From NCBI GenBank assembly GCA_965220875.1, contig OZ244849.1:1426001-1490000 (forward strand): a DNA stretch of 64,000 bases. The letters run 5' to 3'. Made by a program: the position numbers and the translations under genes. The first letter of the stretch is position 1, and the number at the start of each line of letters is the position of its first letter. Source of the stretch: WTFY01 sp965220875 (GTDB lineage Bacteria; Pseudomonadota; Gammaproteobacteria; UBA4575). Positions 51,503-59,250 of this stretch are shown one piece after another. A model generated the notes under the pieces. The model saw only the letters and a list, made by a program, of their open reading frames with translations, did not search any database and was not told the DNA's origin.

Positions 51503-51866
51503 AACTGTTGATTCACAAGTTAATTTATTTTTGCGTTGGTAAAACGGGTGAAGTAATTGGCCTGAATCGGATTGATGGTCCTATTTATTTATCGATGCGA
51601 CACTAAAGCAACCAAAACAGCCTGTACAAGATAGCAAGCCTCGTGCTGCCCCCCTAAACCTGGATCAAGTTTAGGGGGGCAGCACAACACTTCAAATTGA
51701 GTGTAAGCACGTCTCTAAAGAATATTTTGCAAGACTTAAACGATCATCGCCCACTGTTAGGAGCAATTTTCTGCATACCCAAATACTAAATTCACTTTCT
51801 GTTCCCTTAGTTCTGACAAATGTTTCGTTCCCCTATCATCAGTGCCATACTATCAAGAAATTAAAT
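51503..51866. other. AT-rich intergenic region between ICE and transposon 1
   Basis: 364 bases with no convincing gene; a 32-codon open stretch ending near 51,600 has no ribosome site. The one strong structure is a 17-bp perfect inverted repeat at 51643-51659 and 51669-51685 (arms begin GTGCTGCCCCCCTAAAC), loop 9, GC-rich in an AT-rich setting. Confidence 0.5.
51643..51685. repeat. Perfect 17-bp inverted repeat
   Basis: GTGCTGCCCCCCTAAAC, nine-base loop, and its exact complement. No T-run. Composition differs sharply from its neighbourhood, so it may be a remnant of another mobile element or a palindromic intergenic repeat. Confidence 0.65.
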
Positions 51867-51888
51867 CGTAATTTCAAGTTATGGGCTT
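51867..51888 (+). repeat. Left terminal inverted repeat of transposon 1
   Basis: 22 bases, perfectly complementary to 54438-54459. Its inner end overlaps the -35 box of the transposase promoter (TTGACT at 51887-51892). Confidence 0.85.
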
Positions 51889-51915
51889 GACTTGTGAGTT
51901 TAGCTGTATTATCAT
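51887..51915 (+). promoter_or_regulatory. Transposase promoter overlapping the left terminal repeat
   Basis: TTGACT at 51887-51892, 17-base spacer, TATCAT at 51910-51915. Transposase bound to the end would cover the -35 box, suggesting autorepression. Confidence 0.55.
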
Positions 51916-51938
51916 GCAGTTAACACAGGAGAGAAGCC

Positions 51939-52826
51939 ATGAACCTACTACAAATCTTTCACAAATTCCCGGACCAAGAGGCTTGTATCGAACATCTTGA
52001 GAAAGTGCGCTGGGGCGATCACCCATGCTGCCCGCACTGTGGCGGCATTCGGGTTGCCCACAAAGCAGATTCAGACCGTATTGGACGCTGGAATTGCCAC
52101 GATTGCAAGTCCAGCTTCAACGTGCTTTCAGGCACGATCTTCGAGAAAACCAGAGTTCCCCTACAAAAGTGGTTCATGGCAATCGGCCTGATTGTCAACG
52201 CCAAGAAAAGTCTCTCCAGTTGCCAGCTTGCCCGTGATTTGGAACTCACCTATCAGACTGCTTGGTTCATGCAGAAGCGCATCCGCGCTGAAATGGCCAG
52301 CAAGCAGAGCACCATCACCTTGCAGGGTATCATCGAGGCTGACGAAACCTACGTAGGCGGCAAGCCTCGCAAGTTCAATCGCCGTAAGGACGATGATAAC
52401 CAGAAGCCCAATGGCAGAGGCCGTGCCACCAAGAAAACGCCTGTAATCGGGGCTGTGGAGCGTGGCGGCAAGGTAGTTGCCCGCGTAGCTTCAGACCTGA
52501 CAGGCCGAGGCGTACTCAAGTTCATCAAGGACACTGTAGACACTGCTGGATCGGTGTTGATCACCGATGAGTACCGCTCCTACAGGACCGTACGCAAGAC
52601 GATTCCACACTCGGTTATCAATCACAGCAAAGCCTATGCAGAGGGCGTGGTTCACACCAATACGATTGAAGGCTTTTGGGCACTGATCAAACGTTCATGG
52701 TACGGCTCGCATCACCACTACAACCGAGAGCATATCCCGCTCTATATCGCTGAAACCGCTTGGAAGTACAACCACAGGGAGGATGACAACGCATTCGGTT
52801 CATTCGTGCGCGGGTGCTTCGCATGA
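51939..52826 (+). CDS. IS1595-family transposase (ISXO2-like DDE/N domain)
   Basis: 295 aa. N-terminal zinc ribbon with cysteines at 31, 34, 53 and 56 (CPHC and CHDC). The ISXO2-like catalytic domain has D135 (IIEADETYVGG), D210 (LITDEYRSY) and HTNTIEGFWALIKR with N241/E244, typical of IS1595 DD(E/N)K enzymes. AGGAGAGAAG precedes the ATG. Intact. The stop overlaps the methyltransferase start by ATGA. Confidence 0.93.
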   Translation: MNLLQIFHKFPDQEACIEHLEKVRWGDHPCCPHCGGIRVAHKADSDRIGRWNCHDCKSSFNVLSGTIFEKTRVPLQKWFMAIGLIVNAKKSLSSCQLARDLELTYQTAWFMQKRIRAEMASKQSTITLQGIIEADETYVGGKPRKFNRRKDDDNQKPNGRGRATKKTPVIGAVERGGKVVARVASDLTGRGVLKFIKDTVDTAGSVLITDEYRSYRTVRKTIPHSVINHSKAYAEGVVHTNTIEGFWALIKRSWYGSHHHYNREHIPLYIAETAWKYNHREDDNAFGSFVRGCFA

Positions 52827-54421
52827 ATCACCTGTACTACGGGGATTGCCTGACCATCATGCAGGAAATGCCCCTTGCCAGCGTGGACCTGATCTACCTT
52901 GATCCGCCGTTCAAATCAGACAAGGACTACCACAGCATCTACAAGGATGAGACGGGCCGCCCGCTGCCAGACCAGATCGAGGCGTTCTGCGATATGTGGA
53001 CGCTCACTCCAGAGCGCGAGCGGGCCATCAGGCAAATGCCCGCCATGCTTCGGGAGACTGGCATTGATGACAGCGTGGCAGAGTTCTGGCGCATTTGGAT
53101 GAATGCACTGCGCAAGACGCAACCAGACCTGCTGGCCTACCTGTCCTATATGGTGGAGAGGCTTATTTGGATGAAGGGCCTGCTGCGTCCTGCTGGCTCG
53201 ATCTGGCTTCATTGTGATCCCGAAGCCAGCCACTACATCAAGGTCATGCTTGACGGGATATTTGGGCACAACAACTTCCGCAATGAGATTACCTGGAAGC
53301 GTACCAGCTCGCACAGCGACTCAGGGACAATGGGCTGGGTGCATGACGTTCTGCTGTACTACACCAAGGGTGAAAAGTTCACTTTCAACACCGAGCACGC
53401 ACCGCATGACAAGGACTACATAGCCTCTCACTACCGGCACAAGGATAAGGCTGGCCGGAGATTCAGAACTGATAATGTCACGGCTGGCGGCCTGACTGGT
53501 GGCGGGTATGAGTATGAATGGAACGGAGTGAAAAAATGTTGGCGTTACCCTGAACATCGAATGCAGGAGTTACATGATGCGGGCAGGTTGCGATATACGC
53601 GCACAGGCACAGCTGAATATATTCGGTACTTGGATGAATCGGATGGAGTGCCCGTATCGGATTGGTGGGGCGATATTCCGCCTGTCAATTCGCAAGCCAA
53701 GGAACGTATGGGATACAGGACACAGAAGCCACTGAAACTTCTGAAACGCATCATCGGGGTGTCCAGCAACGAGGGAGACGTGATATTTGATCCATTCTGT
53801 GGCTGCGCCACGACCTTGGAAGCAGCCCACGCAATGGAACGCAAATGGATCGGGGTTGATATTGCTATTCATGCTGTCAAACGGGTAGCCAGAATCAGGC
53901 TGCAGGACAGGCTGGGTCTGGTAGAGGGCAAGGATTTTGAAATTGATGGGGTGCCACGCGATCTAGAGGGAGCCAAGGACCTGTGGGAACGAGACAAGTA
54001 CCACTTCCAAAAATGGGCCATAGAGGAGGTGGACGGGTTTGCCACAACCAAACGCACAGCCGATGGTGGTATTGATGGGAGACTCTATTTCGGTGACGTG
54101 GACAGGGATCTGAAAAGCATGGTAATCGAGGTCAAGGGCGGCAAGAATGTGAACATTGCAGACTTGCGGGCATTGCATAGCGTCATGGAACGTGACGATG
54201 CAGAAATGGCTGGCCTGATCATCATGGAGCCACTAGGCAGCCGGAAGGCCAAAAACTTTCATAGGCTGGTTGCCGAGGCGGGTGATATGACAGTACGAAG
54301 CAGGCCGTTTCCCAGAATGCAAATACTGTCAGTGCCAGAGATACTGGCAGGCAAGCGATTTGATACCCCGTACCCGCGTGGCAAGTCGGACCTAGTTCAA
54401 CCAGATATTGGACAGTTCTAG
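52823..54421 (+). CDS. DNA methyltransferase fused to Mrr-like nuclease domain (transposon passenger)
   Basis: 532 aa from ATG 52823. Motif IV DPPF is at residues 27-30 and the SAM-binding motif DPFCGCATT at about 323-331, in the beta-class order, so an N6-adenine (possibly N4-cytosine) methyltransferase. After about residue 385 comes an Mrr-type restriction domain: ADGGIDG (D418) and VIEVKGG (E436-x-K438), a PD-(D/E)xK signature. Modification and cleavage in one chain resembles a compact restriction-modification enzyme. Recognition sequence and whether the nuclease is active are unknown. It would be made from the transposase promoter by translational coupling. Confidence 0.88.
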   Translation: MNHLYYGDCLTIMQEMPLASVDLIYLDPPFKSDKDYHSIYKDETGRPLPDQIEAFCDMWTLTPERERAIRQMPAMLRETGIDDSVAEFWRIWMNALRKTQPDLLAYLSYMVERLIWMKGLLRPAGSIWLHCDPEASHYIKVMLDGIFGHNNFRNEITWKRTSSHSDSGTMGWVHDVLLYYTKGEKFTFNTEHAPHDKDYIASHYRHKDKAGRRFRTDNVTAGGLTGGGYEYEWNGVKKCWRYPEHRMQELHDAGRLRYTRTGTAEYIRYLDESDGVPVSDWWGDIPPVNSQAKERMGYRTQKPLKLLKRIIGVSSNEGDVIFDPFCGCATTLEAAHAMERKWIGVDIAIHAVKRVARIRLQDRLGLVEGKDFEIDGVPRDLEGAKDLWERDKYHFQKWAIEEVDGFATTKRTADGGIDGRLYFGDVDRDLKSMVIEVKGGKNVNIADLRALHSVMERDDAEMAGLIIMEPLGSRKAKNFHRLVAEAGDMTVRSRPFPRMQILSVPEILAGKRFDTPYPRGKSDLVQPDIGQF

Positions 54422-54437
54422 TTGAATCAGGTATTTT

Positions 54438-54459
54438 AAGCCCATAACTTGAAATTACG
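54438..54459 (-). repeat. Right terminal inverted repeat of transposon 1
   Basis: 22 bases complementary to 51867-51888. It lies 16 bases after the methyltransferase stop and supplies the stop codon of the minus-strand small gene on its right. Confidence 0.85.
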
Positions 54460-54676
54460 CAATATAATTGTGGACTTTCATCATTCCATCTTGGATTTCA
54501 GAATCCGACTGCTCTTTAGACAAGACCTCTATATTTTTAAGCACTCTGCGTCCAGTATGTTTATCTACACCCAGAGTATCCAAGGTGATATTGAAAGCAA
54601 GCATTATCCCCTTGATCGTATTTTCGCTTGTATTATCAGGAGTGGATAAATAGCTTGCCTCTTCTAGATTGGCCAT
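54455..54676 (-). CDS. Small unknown protein, probably truncated by transposon 1
   Basis: 73 aa (MANLEEASYLSTPDN..., with a helical middle). Its stop TAA lies in the terminal repeat of the transposon, so the original 3' end may have been replaced by the insertion. No family recognised; GGAAGAAAT upstream could be a ribosome site. Confidence 0.45.
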   Translation of the reverse strand: MANLEEASYLSTPDNTSENTIKGIMLAFNITLDTLGVDKHTGRRVLKNIEVLSKEQSDSEIQDGMMKVHNYIA

Positions 54677-54728
54677 ATTTCTTCCTTCATCGTGAAGTTA
54701 GTTCACGCATTGATATTCAGTGATGCAT

Positions 54729-55709
54729 TTAGGACTCATTTTCATCATTGTCCGAATTGGGTTGGTTGAGAGGTGAATCAGAACGATAAGGCACTCTTCC
54801 TGCAGGATAGGTATGTGATATTTTTTCTAGATGGAGATCTTGGTCATCAAAGAAAATATGTGGCCTAAACGCTTTCAATATTTTTTCTTTTTTCACCCCT
54901 CCTAAGAAGAAAACTTCATCTACGTAGACTCCCCAATATCGGAGGGTTTTAATTACACGCATTTCCGCTGGTGCGTTTCTGGCTGTGACAATCGCGATTC
55001 GCACTGGAGAAAATTCGACACTAAAAGGAAGTCGATCTTGCAATCGAGCGAGCTTACGTAAAAGCTTTGCATATGGGCCATCTTTCATAGGTATGTCTTG
55101 CTGTGCATCTTCCACTCTTTGAAATTCTTCTAGCCCTTTTGCCTTAAATACAAGCTCACTGCTTTCATCAAACAAAACCCCATCCCCATCGAAAGCAATT
55201 CGGACTTGGCCTCCAGGAATTTCACTACTTTCAGCTGGAGGAGGTTTGACAATTGCAGCAGCACACTCCCCTTCATTAATGACCTTTTGTGCATCATGTG
55301 TATTTGTTGTCAAGAATAAATCCACATCAAATGCTTCTAAGTAATCGACTACAGATTCGCCACCCGTATATGCAAGTCTAGTTATAGGTAGGTCCAACCT
55401 CCTTATGTTGTTTAATACGCGTACACCAGTTTCAGGGCTATTTCGCGACATCACAACAACTTCTACCAGAGGCGACTCAGCATTCGGTTCGTACCCGTTA
55501 AGTTTTAAAAGTGCTTTAACTAATGGCATACCAGTTCCAGGTTCAAGAGAATCATCCTCATGCTCAAGCATAAAACTGCGGTACTCTCTAATGGCTGTAT
55601 CACGATTCTCTTCGTATTTTTGACGAAATACTGAATCTGCTTCGCTTAGGTCAAACAAAGCGGTGGCAGATATACCGATTACGAGTGTATCTGAAAGATT
55701 AGTTGGCAT
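54729..55709 (-). CDS. Cytosolic 5'-nucleotidase-like protein (PF06189 type)
   Basis: 326 aa. Family segments: LVIGISATALFDLSEAD at the start, VVVMSRNSPETGVRVLNNIR, ITRLAYTGGESV, and a HAD-like DGDGVLFDESSELVF motif, then VTARNAPAEMRVIKTL and IFFDDQDLHLE. These enzymes dephosphorylate nucleoside monophosphates in the cytoplasm. No neighbour suggests a pathway; as an accessory gene it could affect nucleotide pools. Confidence 0.85.
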   Translation of the reverse strand: MPTNLSDTLVIGISATALFDLSEADSVFRQKYEENRDTAIREYRSFMLEHEDDSLEPGTGMPLVKALLKLNGYEPNAESPLVEVVVMSRNSPETGVRVLNNIRRLDLPITRLAYTGGESVVDYLEAFDVDLFLTTNTHDAQKVINEGECAAAIVKPPPAESSEIPGGQVRIAFDGDGVLFDESSELVFKAKGLEEFQRVEDAQQDIPMKDGPYAKLLRKLARLQDRLPFSVEFSPVRIAIVTARNAPAEMRVIKTLRYWGVYVDEVFFLGGVKKEKILKAFRPHIFFDDQDLHLEKISHTYPAGRVPYRSDSPLNQPNSDNDENES

Positions 55710-55731
55710 TTTTCATGAGGCACACCTTTAT

Positions 55732-56244
55732 TCAGGCCCTAGAGTTACGGCTGCTAGTGCGTGTTGCCGGATCATCATAATCAGGGTTTCGCTCCACATC
55801 ACCCGTGTCGTTGACGCGGAATGGACGGCCTTTGGTTAGTCGGATCATATATTTTTGCCTTTCTCTATCTTTCCGGTTACTGATTGCTTCGACGATGGTT
55901 GCAGTATCAATACTTGTGTAATCTACCTGGCCTTCTTTGTCATGGTTTTTCCCGTATCGCGGTGGAAAGTCTAGGAAAGATTGGAATACACGCATGACAC
56001 GCTCGTCATATTGATCAGGATTCTTGAGAGCAAGATCAGCCAAAGTGACAGCACCCGCCGTGCGTCCTATGTAGGAGCTTCCTCGGATATTGCTATCCAA
56101 TAGCTCGGTTCCTACAACGAACTGATCTTCCAATCGATTCCTGTCGGCTACTTTAAAGCGCTGATGGGCAGTTATGAGTGCCAAGGCGGCAACTGCGGGC
56201 AACGCCAACTGCACCAACAACTCCGTCATGTAGACACATGTCAT
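55732..56244 (-). CDS. Unknown protein with an N-terminal membrane helix
   Basis: 170 aa; a shorter start at 56229 (MTELLVQLALPAVAALALIT) is equally possible, and neither has a clear ribosome site. One N-terminal transmembrane helix, then a soluble region with YIGRTAGAVTLADLALKNPD, EVVMR-like ERVMRVFQSFLDFPPRYG. The pattern resembles small membrane-anchored proteins with pentapeptide-region neighbours (often paired with defence or signalling genes), but no family is assigned. Confidence 0.65.
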   Translation of the reverse strand: MTCVYMTELLVQLALPAVAALALITAHQRFKVADRNRLEDQFVVGTELLDSNIRGSSYIGRTAGAVTLADLALKNPDQYDERVMRVFQSFLDFPPRYGKNHDKEGQVDYTSIDTATIVEAISNRKDRERQKYMIRLTKGRPFRVNDTGDVERNPDYDDPATRTSSRNSRA

Positions 56245-56511
56245 GGTTTAGGCATCACACTTAGTATGTGCACTGATGTGAGTTCGGCTTTTGTCATCAT
56301 GCCATTTTTACAAACGCTTTGAATCTATTTATGATAGGTGATCACCAGTTTGATAATTTTTTCGCTAGCATTCAACATGAGAGTTACCTCCTGCAGTTAT
56401 GATGAAAACTTGTATTTTTATCAGATCAGGTTGAAACTCCAAACACTAGTTGCTTTTTGGTCATTTTAGTAAACATATCAAAGGTACCCTTGAACAGAAA
56501 GAGACAGCAGT
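56245..56511. other. AT-rich intergenic region
   Basis: 267 bases between divergent genes; nothing beyond AT-rich sequence suitable for promoters is seen. Confidence 0.4.
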
Positions 56512-57267
56512 ATGAACCGAAAGCAATTTATAGAATCTCAGGGGGCAACCTGTAAAAACTGGTCTTGGAGCTGGTCATTCATTAATGAGACCGAGAAATT
56601 CATAATATTTGGTGCATGGGATAAATACGATAGTGGTAACAAAGCCCTGATTTTTAGTAAGGATTGGGCAATCAGCCACAAAGGCAAAAGGAGTCAAGGA
56701 TACCGACAATCACGAGAGCACATACGGCTTATTGAAGAGGAAGGCTATCAACTTAAAACTTTCCCAATGGAGTACACGGTAGCTGATGAAAATGATGAAG
56801 AGGCGCCTGCAAAAATTAAGGGATTCACTCCAGAACTCAGTCCAAAAAAGCTAATTCGCATCGAGAACAATTGGTATGCCTCGGATCAGACTTGCGGGGC
56901 ACGCTTGCCAGAAGAAATATGTCCAGATGAGGTATTTAAGGAAGGAGCATCTAGAACTGTAATCGTAAATCAATATGAACGTAGTGCCGCGGCAAGATCA
57001 AAATGCTTGGAACATCATGGGTATAAGTGCGCAGTTTGTTCATTTGACTTTGAAAATACTTACGGTGAAATCGGTAAAAGCTATATTCATGTTCACCACA
57101 CTGTTCCAATTTCAGAAATTGGGGGAGAGTATGAACTTGATCCGATAAAAGATTTGATTCCTGTGTGCCCTAATTGTCATGCAATGATTCACATTACACG
57201 CCCTGCATTGAACATAGAACAATTAAGAAATCACATAAAAAATCATAGAAATCACGGCAGTGGTTGA
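56512..57267 (+). CDS. HNH endonuclease with N-terminal recognition-like domain
   Basis: 251 aa. The C-terminal HNH domain is complete: C173-x2-C176, HVHHTVP (H195, H196), PVCPNCHAMIH (C219, N221, C222, H223, H227). The N-terminal 125 residues (FIESQGATCKNWSWSWSFIN, FIIFGAWD, REHIRLIEEEGYQLKTFPM) form a separate domain often found before HNH in modification-dependent nucleases. A type IV restriction role is inferred. Confidence 0.82.
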   Translation: MNRKQFIESQGATCKNWSWSWSFINETEKFIIFGAWDKYDSGNKALIFSKDWAISHKGKRSQGYRQSREHIRLIEEEGYQLKTFPMEYTVADENDEEAPAKIKGFTPELSPKKLIRIENNWYASDQTCGARLPEEICPDEVFKEGASRTVIVNQYERSAAARSKCLEHHGYKCAVCSFDFENTYGEIGKSYIHVHHTVPISEIGGEYELDPIKDLIPVCPNCHAMIHITRPALNIEQLRNHIKNHRNHGSG

Positions 57268-57352
57268 GTTTGAAATGTTCTGCATTAACGTTATGTCATC
57301 ACGGCATATCTAGCATCCAGAAACAGCTAAGTGTCATTAGGTGTAACACAAA

Positions 57353-58099
57353 TCATAACTTCTTGAAGCTCTTCCCAGAAACCTCTTCAAATTTCCTTAA
57401 CAGATTGTGGTATTGATCAACTAGTCTTTGGTCACCAAATGCTTTGGCAGCATGTACACACACAGAAATACCTCTGTAGAAATAATTCCATAGATCATCC
57501 TTGTGTTCACTATAAACTTTGCATCTTCGCATACCGCGCATGTGAAATTGACCACCTTCGTACATATCCATTATTTGGGGCGACGCTGCATGTACATATC
57601 CAGAGTAGAATTTGCCTATAGTTCGCAGCAATTCTGTTCCACTGCTTGGGTCGAATGGATCAAATGTAGAACGGGCCAAATATGCTCGAATTTTCCGTCG
57701 AGGGACCATGGGCCGCTTCTGGGTTGATTGAATCGCCGTATCAGCATCGAATTCTTCTTCAAAAAATGCATCCAAGTAATCACGATGTAATGACGATGTA
57801 TAATCTCCTTGGAGAAATCCAAATACGAGGAAAAATATGTCCTCTTGAATCTCGTCTAAAACTCTCTGTAGACAAGCTTGCTCCTGCACAAAACCATGGT
57901 TGAGCAGAAGCCGTGCTGCATCAAGGGTACTTACCATGCGGGCCAGCTTTAAGACTATCGCTTGGAGAATCGTTTTCTCTGTATAACGAAATGCACGGAA
58001 ATCACCGAATTCTGTTAACTTCGGTTCAGGAACTTGATCGGCTAACGAATTCACTGCCTGTTCCAAGTGTTTCAAAATCTGTTCGTATATCTGGTCCAT
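57353..58099 (-). CDS. Unknown helical protein
   Basis: 248 aa, largely helical, with LLNHGFVQEQACLQRVLDEI and GKFYSGYVHAASPQIMDMYE. Similar proteins occur in accessory regions without known role. It converges on the HNH gene, 85 bases away. Confidence 0.65.
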   Translation of the reverse strand: MDQIYEQILKHLEQAVNSLADQVPEPKLTEFGDFRAFRYTEKTILQAIVLKLARMVSTLDAARLLLNHGFVQEQACLQRVLDEIQEDIFFLVFGFLQGDYTSSLHRDYLDAFFEEEFDADTAIQSTQKRPMVPRRKIRAYLARSTFDPFDPSSGTELLRTIGKFYSGYVHAASPQIMDMYEGGQFHMRGMRRCKVYSEHKDDLWNYFYRGISVCVHAAKAFGDQRLVDQYHNLLRKFEEVSGKSFKKL

Positions 58100-58285
58100 T
58101 GCTCACATAATCTTTTGGTGTCTAAAGATAAGTTGTTGACAATTAGCCTAGCTTTTATAAGCACCATCATCTGAGATTTGAAATTGAAGCGGGCCAGCAA
58201 GAATTCCGCGATACCGTTAATGATATATTTGGGAATTATATATTTAAGTTTACAAAGCATCGAAGAAAGGTGCTGATTGAAATAA

Positions 58286-58594
58286 TCAGCTAACCCAAGT
58301 TATCGATGCTTCCTTATCAGTAGCCGGGCGGGGTTTAACTATAATTGCTGCATACGATAAATCATCTCCATGAGCATGCGGCAAAAAATACCTTGCTACT
58401 ACTTCATAGATTGTTCTGTTGGCGGGGTTATTACGATCTAAGCCTTTAACTACTCCTAGGTCAACAATAAGATCACCGATTACTGGCACGGTGTTAGCTA
58501 AATGAAAGAAGTCATATTCCCATCCTATGTCTTCATAACGGCCAGTGTTTTCATTTTCTATATGCAGCCGAATTGCAATCTCTTTTTCTGACAT
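58286..58594 (-). CDS. Unknown small protein
   Basis: 102 aa, preceded by GGAGGAG with 6-base spacing. IAIRLHIENENTGRYEDIGW, FHLANTVPVIGDLIV and YFLPHAHGDDLSYA suggest a compact alpha/beta protein. No family recognised. Confidence 0.6.
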   Translation of the reverse strand: MSEKEIAIRLHIENENTGRYEDIGWEYDFFHLANTVPVIGDLIVDLGVVKGLDRNNPANRTIYEVVARYFLPHAHGDDLSYAAIIVKPRPATDKEASITWVS

Positions 58595-58648
58595 AACATT
58601 CTCCTCCGTTGCTGTGTCTTTGGTGTATTAACTTAGTATAATATACTA

Positions 58649-58846
58649 ATGGAACAAATGAAATTTGAAGATTTAGCTGGGGAAGAGATTATCAGAAAAG
58701 CCAACCAGTGGCTTTATACTGCATTGGGAGAACAACATCTTCCTGCAGTATTTGAACAAAAACTCATGATGGCTTACCGCAGCACTAAAGATGTTCTCAA
58801 CTCCTTAGAAGAAATCAAGAATGAGGGGATGGAGAACCTTTTATAG
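58649..58846 (+). CDS. Unknown small protein, possibly leaderless
   Basis: 65 aa, acidic and helical (LAGEEIIRKANQWLYTALG). TATAAT at 58637-58642 is only 7 bases before the ATG, so the mRNA may start at the start codon. It overlaps the convergent small gene by 32 bases. Confidence 0.5.
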   Translation: MEQMKFEDLAGEEIIRKANQWLYTALGEQHLPAVFEQKLMMAYRSTKDVLNSLEEIKNEGMENLL

Positions 58847-58988
58847 CTTCTCTAATCGCTTTAAGTTCTTTAACTGCTATTTCCATTAACTTATTCGTAA
58901 TTGACACTTGAGTTACTAAACTCGTTAACGTGTTGTTAATTATTTCTGCGTTCTCAGTTTTCGGTTTGTTTAATTCCTGTTCACTCAT
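58815..58988 (-). CDS. Unknown small helical protein
   Basis: 57 aa (MSEQELNKPKTENAEIINNT..., amphipathic helix). It has the best ribosome site in this region (AAGGGAGG, 7 bases before ATG). It overlaps the convergent 58649-58846 gene at the 3' ends. Confidence 0.5.
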   Translation of the reverse strand: MSEQELNKPKTENAEIINNTLTSLVTQVSITNKLMEIAVKELKAIREAIKGSPSPHS

Positions 58989-59025
58989 TTTATCCTCCCT
59001 TCTTAATTGGACTAAAGTCTACTAC

Positions 59026-59062
59026 AATAAAAAGCCAGACTCCTGTTAGCAAGAGTCTGGCC
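59026..59062 (-). terminator. Rho-independent terminator (minus strand)
   Basis: GCCAGACTC at 59054-59062 complement and 59035-59043 form a 9-bp stem with a 10-base loop; the minus-strand transcript ends in TTTTTATT. It lies upstream of the small gene at 58815-58988 and downstream of the beta-barrel fragment gene, which it would terminate. Confidence 0.75.
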
Positions 59063-59160
59063 TGTGCCGCGAGGCAACAACGTGGGGGTTGTATACTCGC
59101 GTTAAGGGGCAAAGGTAGGATTTAGCAAATTCAACAAATGCCCCTGTTCAGATGTTAAGT

Positions 59161-59245
59161 GCAGCCTCCCGAAGGAGGCTGCGATGTCTACGAGTAAAGT
59201 GGGAGCTTCAACTCGTATACAAAGGGGGTGTCTAAGCCCCTTTGT
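59161..59245. repeat. Hairpins after the beta-barrel fragment gene
   Basis: GCAGCCTCC/GGAGGCTGC (59161-59182, loop CGAA) and ACAAAGGGG/CCCCTTTGT (59219-59245). Both sit in the 3' region of the minus-strand gene and may slow or end transcription. Confidence 0.6.
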
Positions 59246-59250
59246 TCTTG

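Larger units (their letters stand above)
51867..54459 (+). mobile_element. IS1595-type transposon carrying a methyltransferase-nuclease gene
   Basis: 2593 bp bounded by 22-bp perfect terminal inverted repeats: 51867-51888 (begins CGTAATTTCAAG) and 54438-54459. It contains only the transposase and a downstream gene overlapping it by ATGA, so the methyltransferase-nuclease travels with the transposase. I see no 8-bp target duplication at the ends. A related element of the same layout begins near 62.5 kb. Confidence 0.85.

Noticed and set aside
59035..59130. Possible stable RNA gene (tmRNA-like) in the gene-free stretch
   Set aside because: No tmRNA start sequence, tag frame or tRNA-like end; the hairpin with a minus-strand T-run explains the structure as a terminator.
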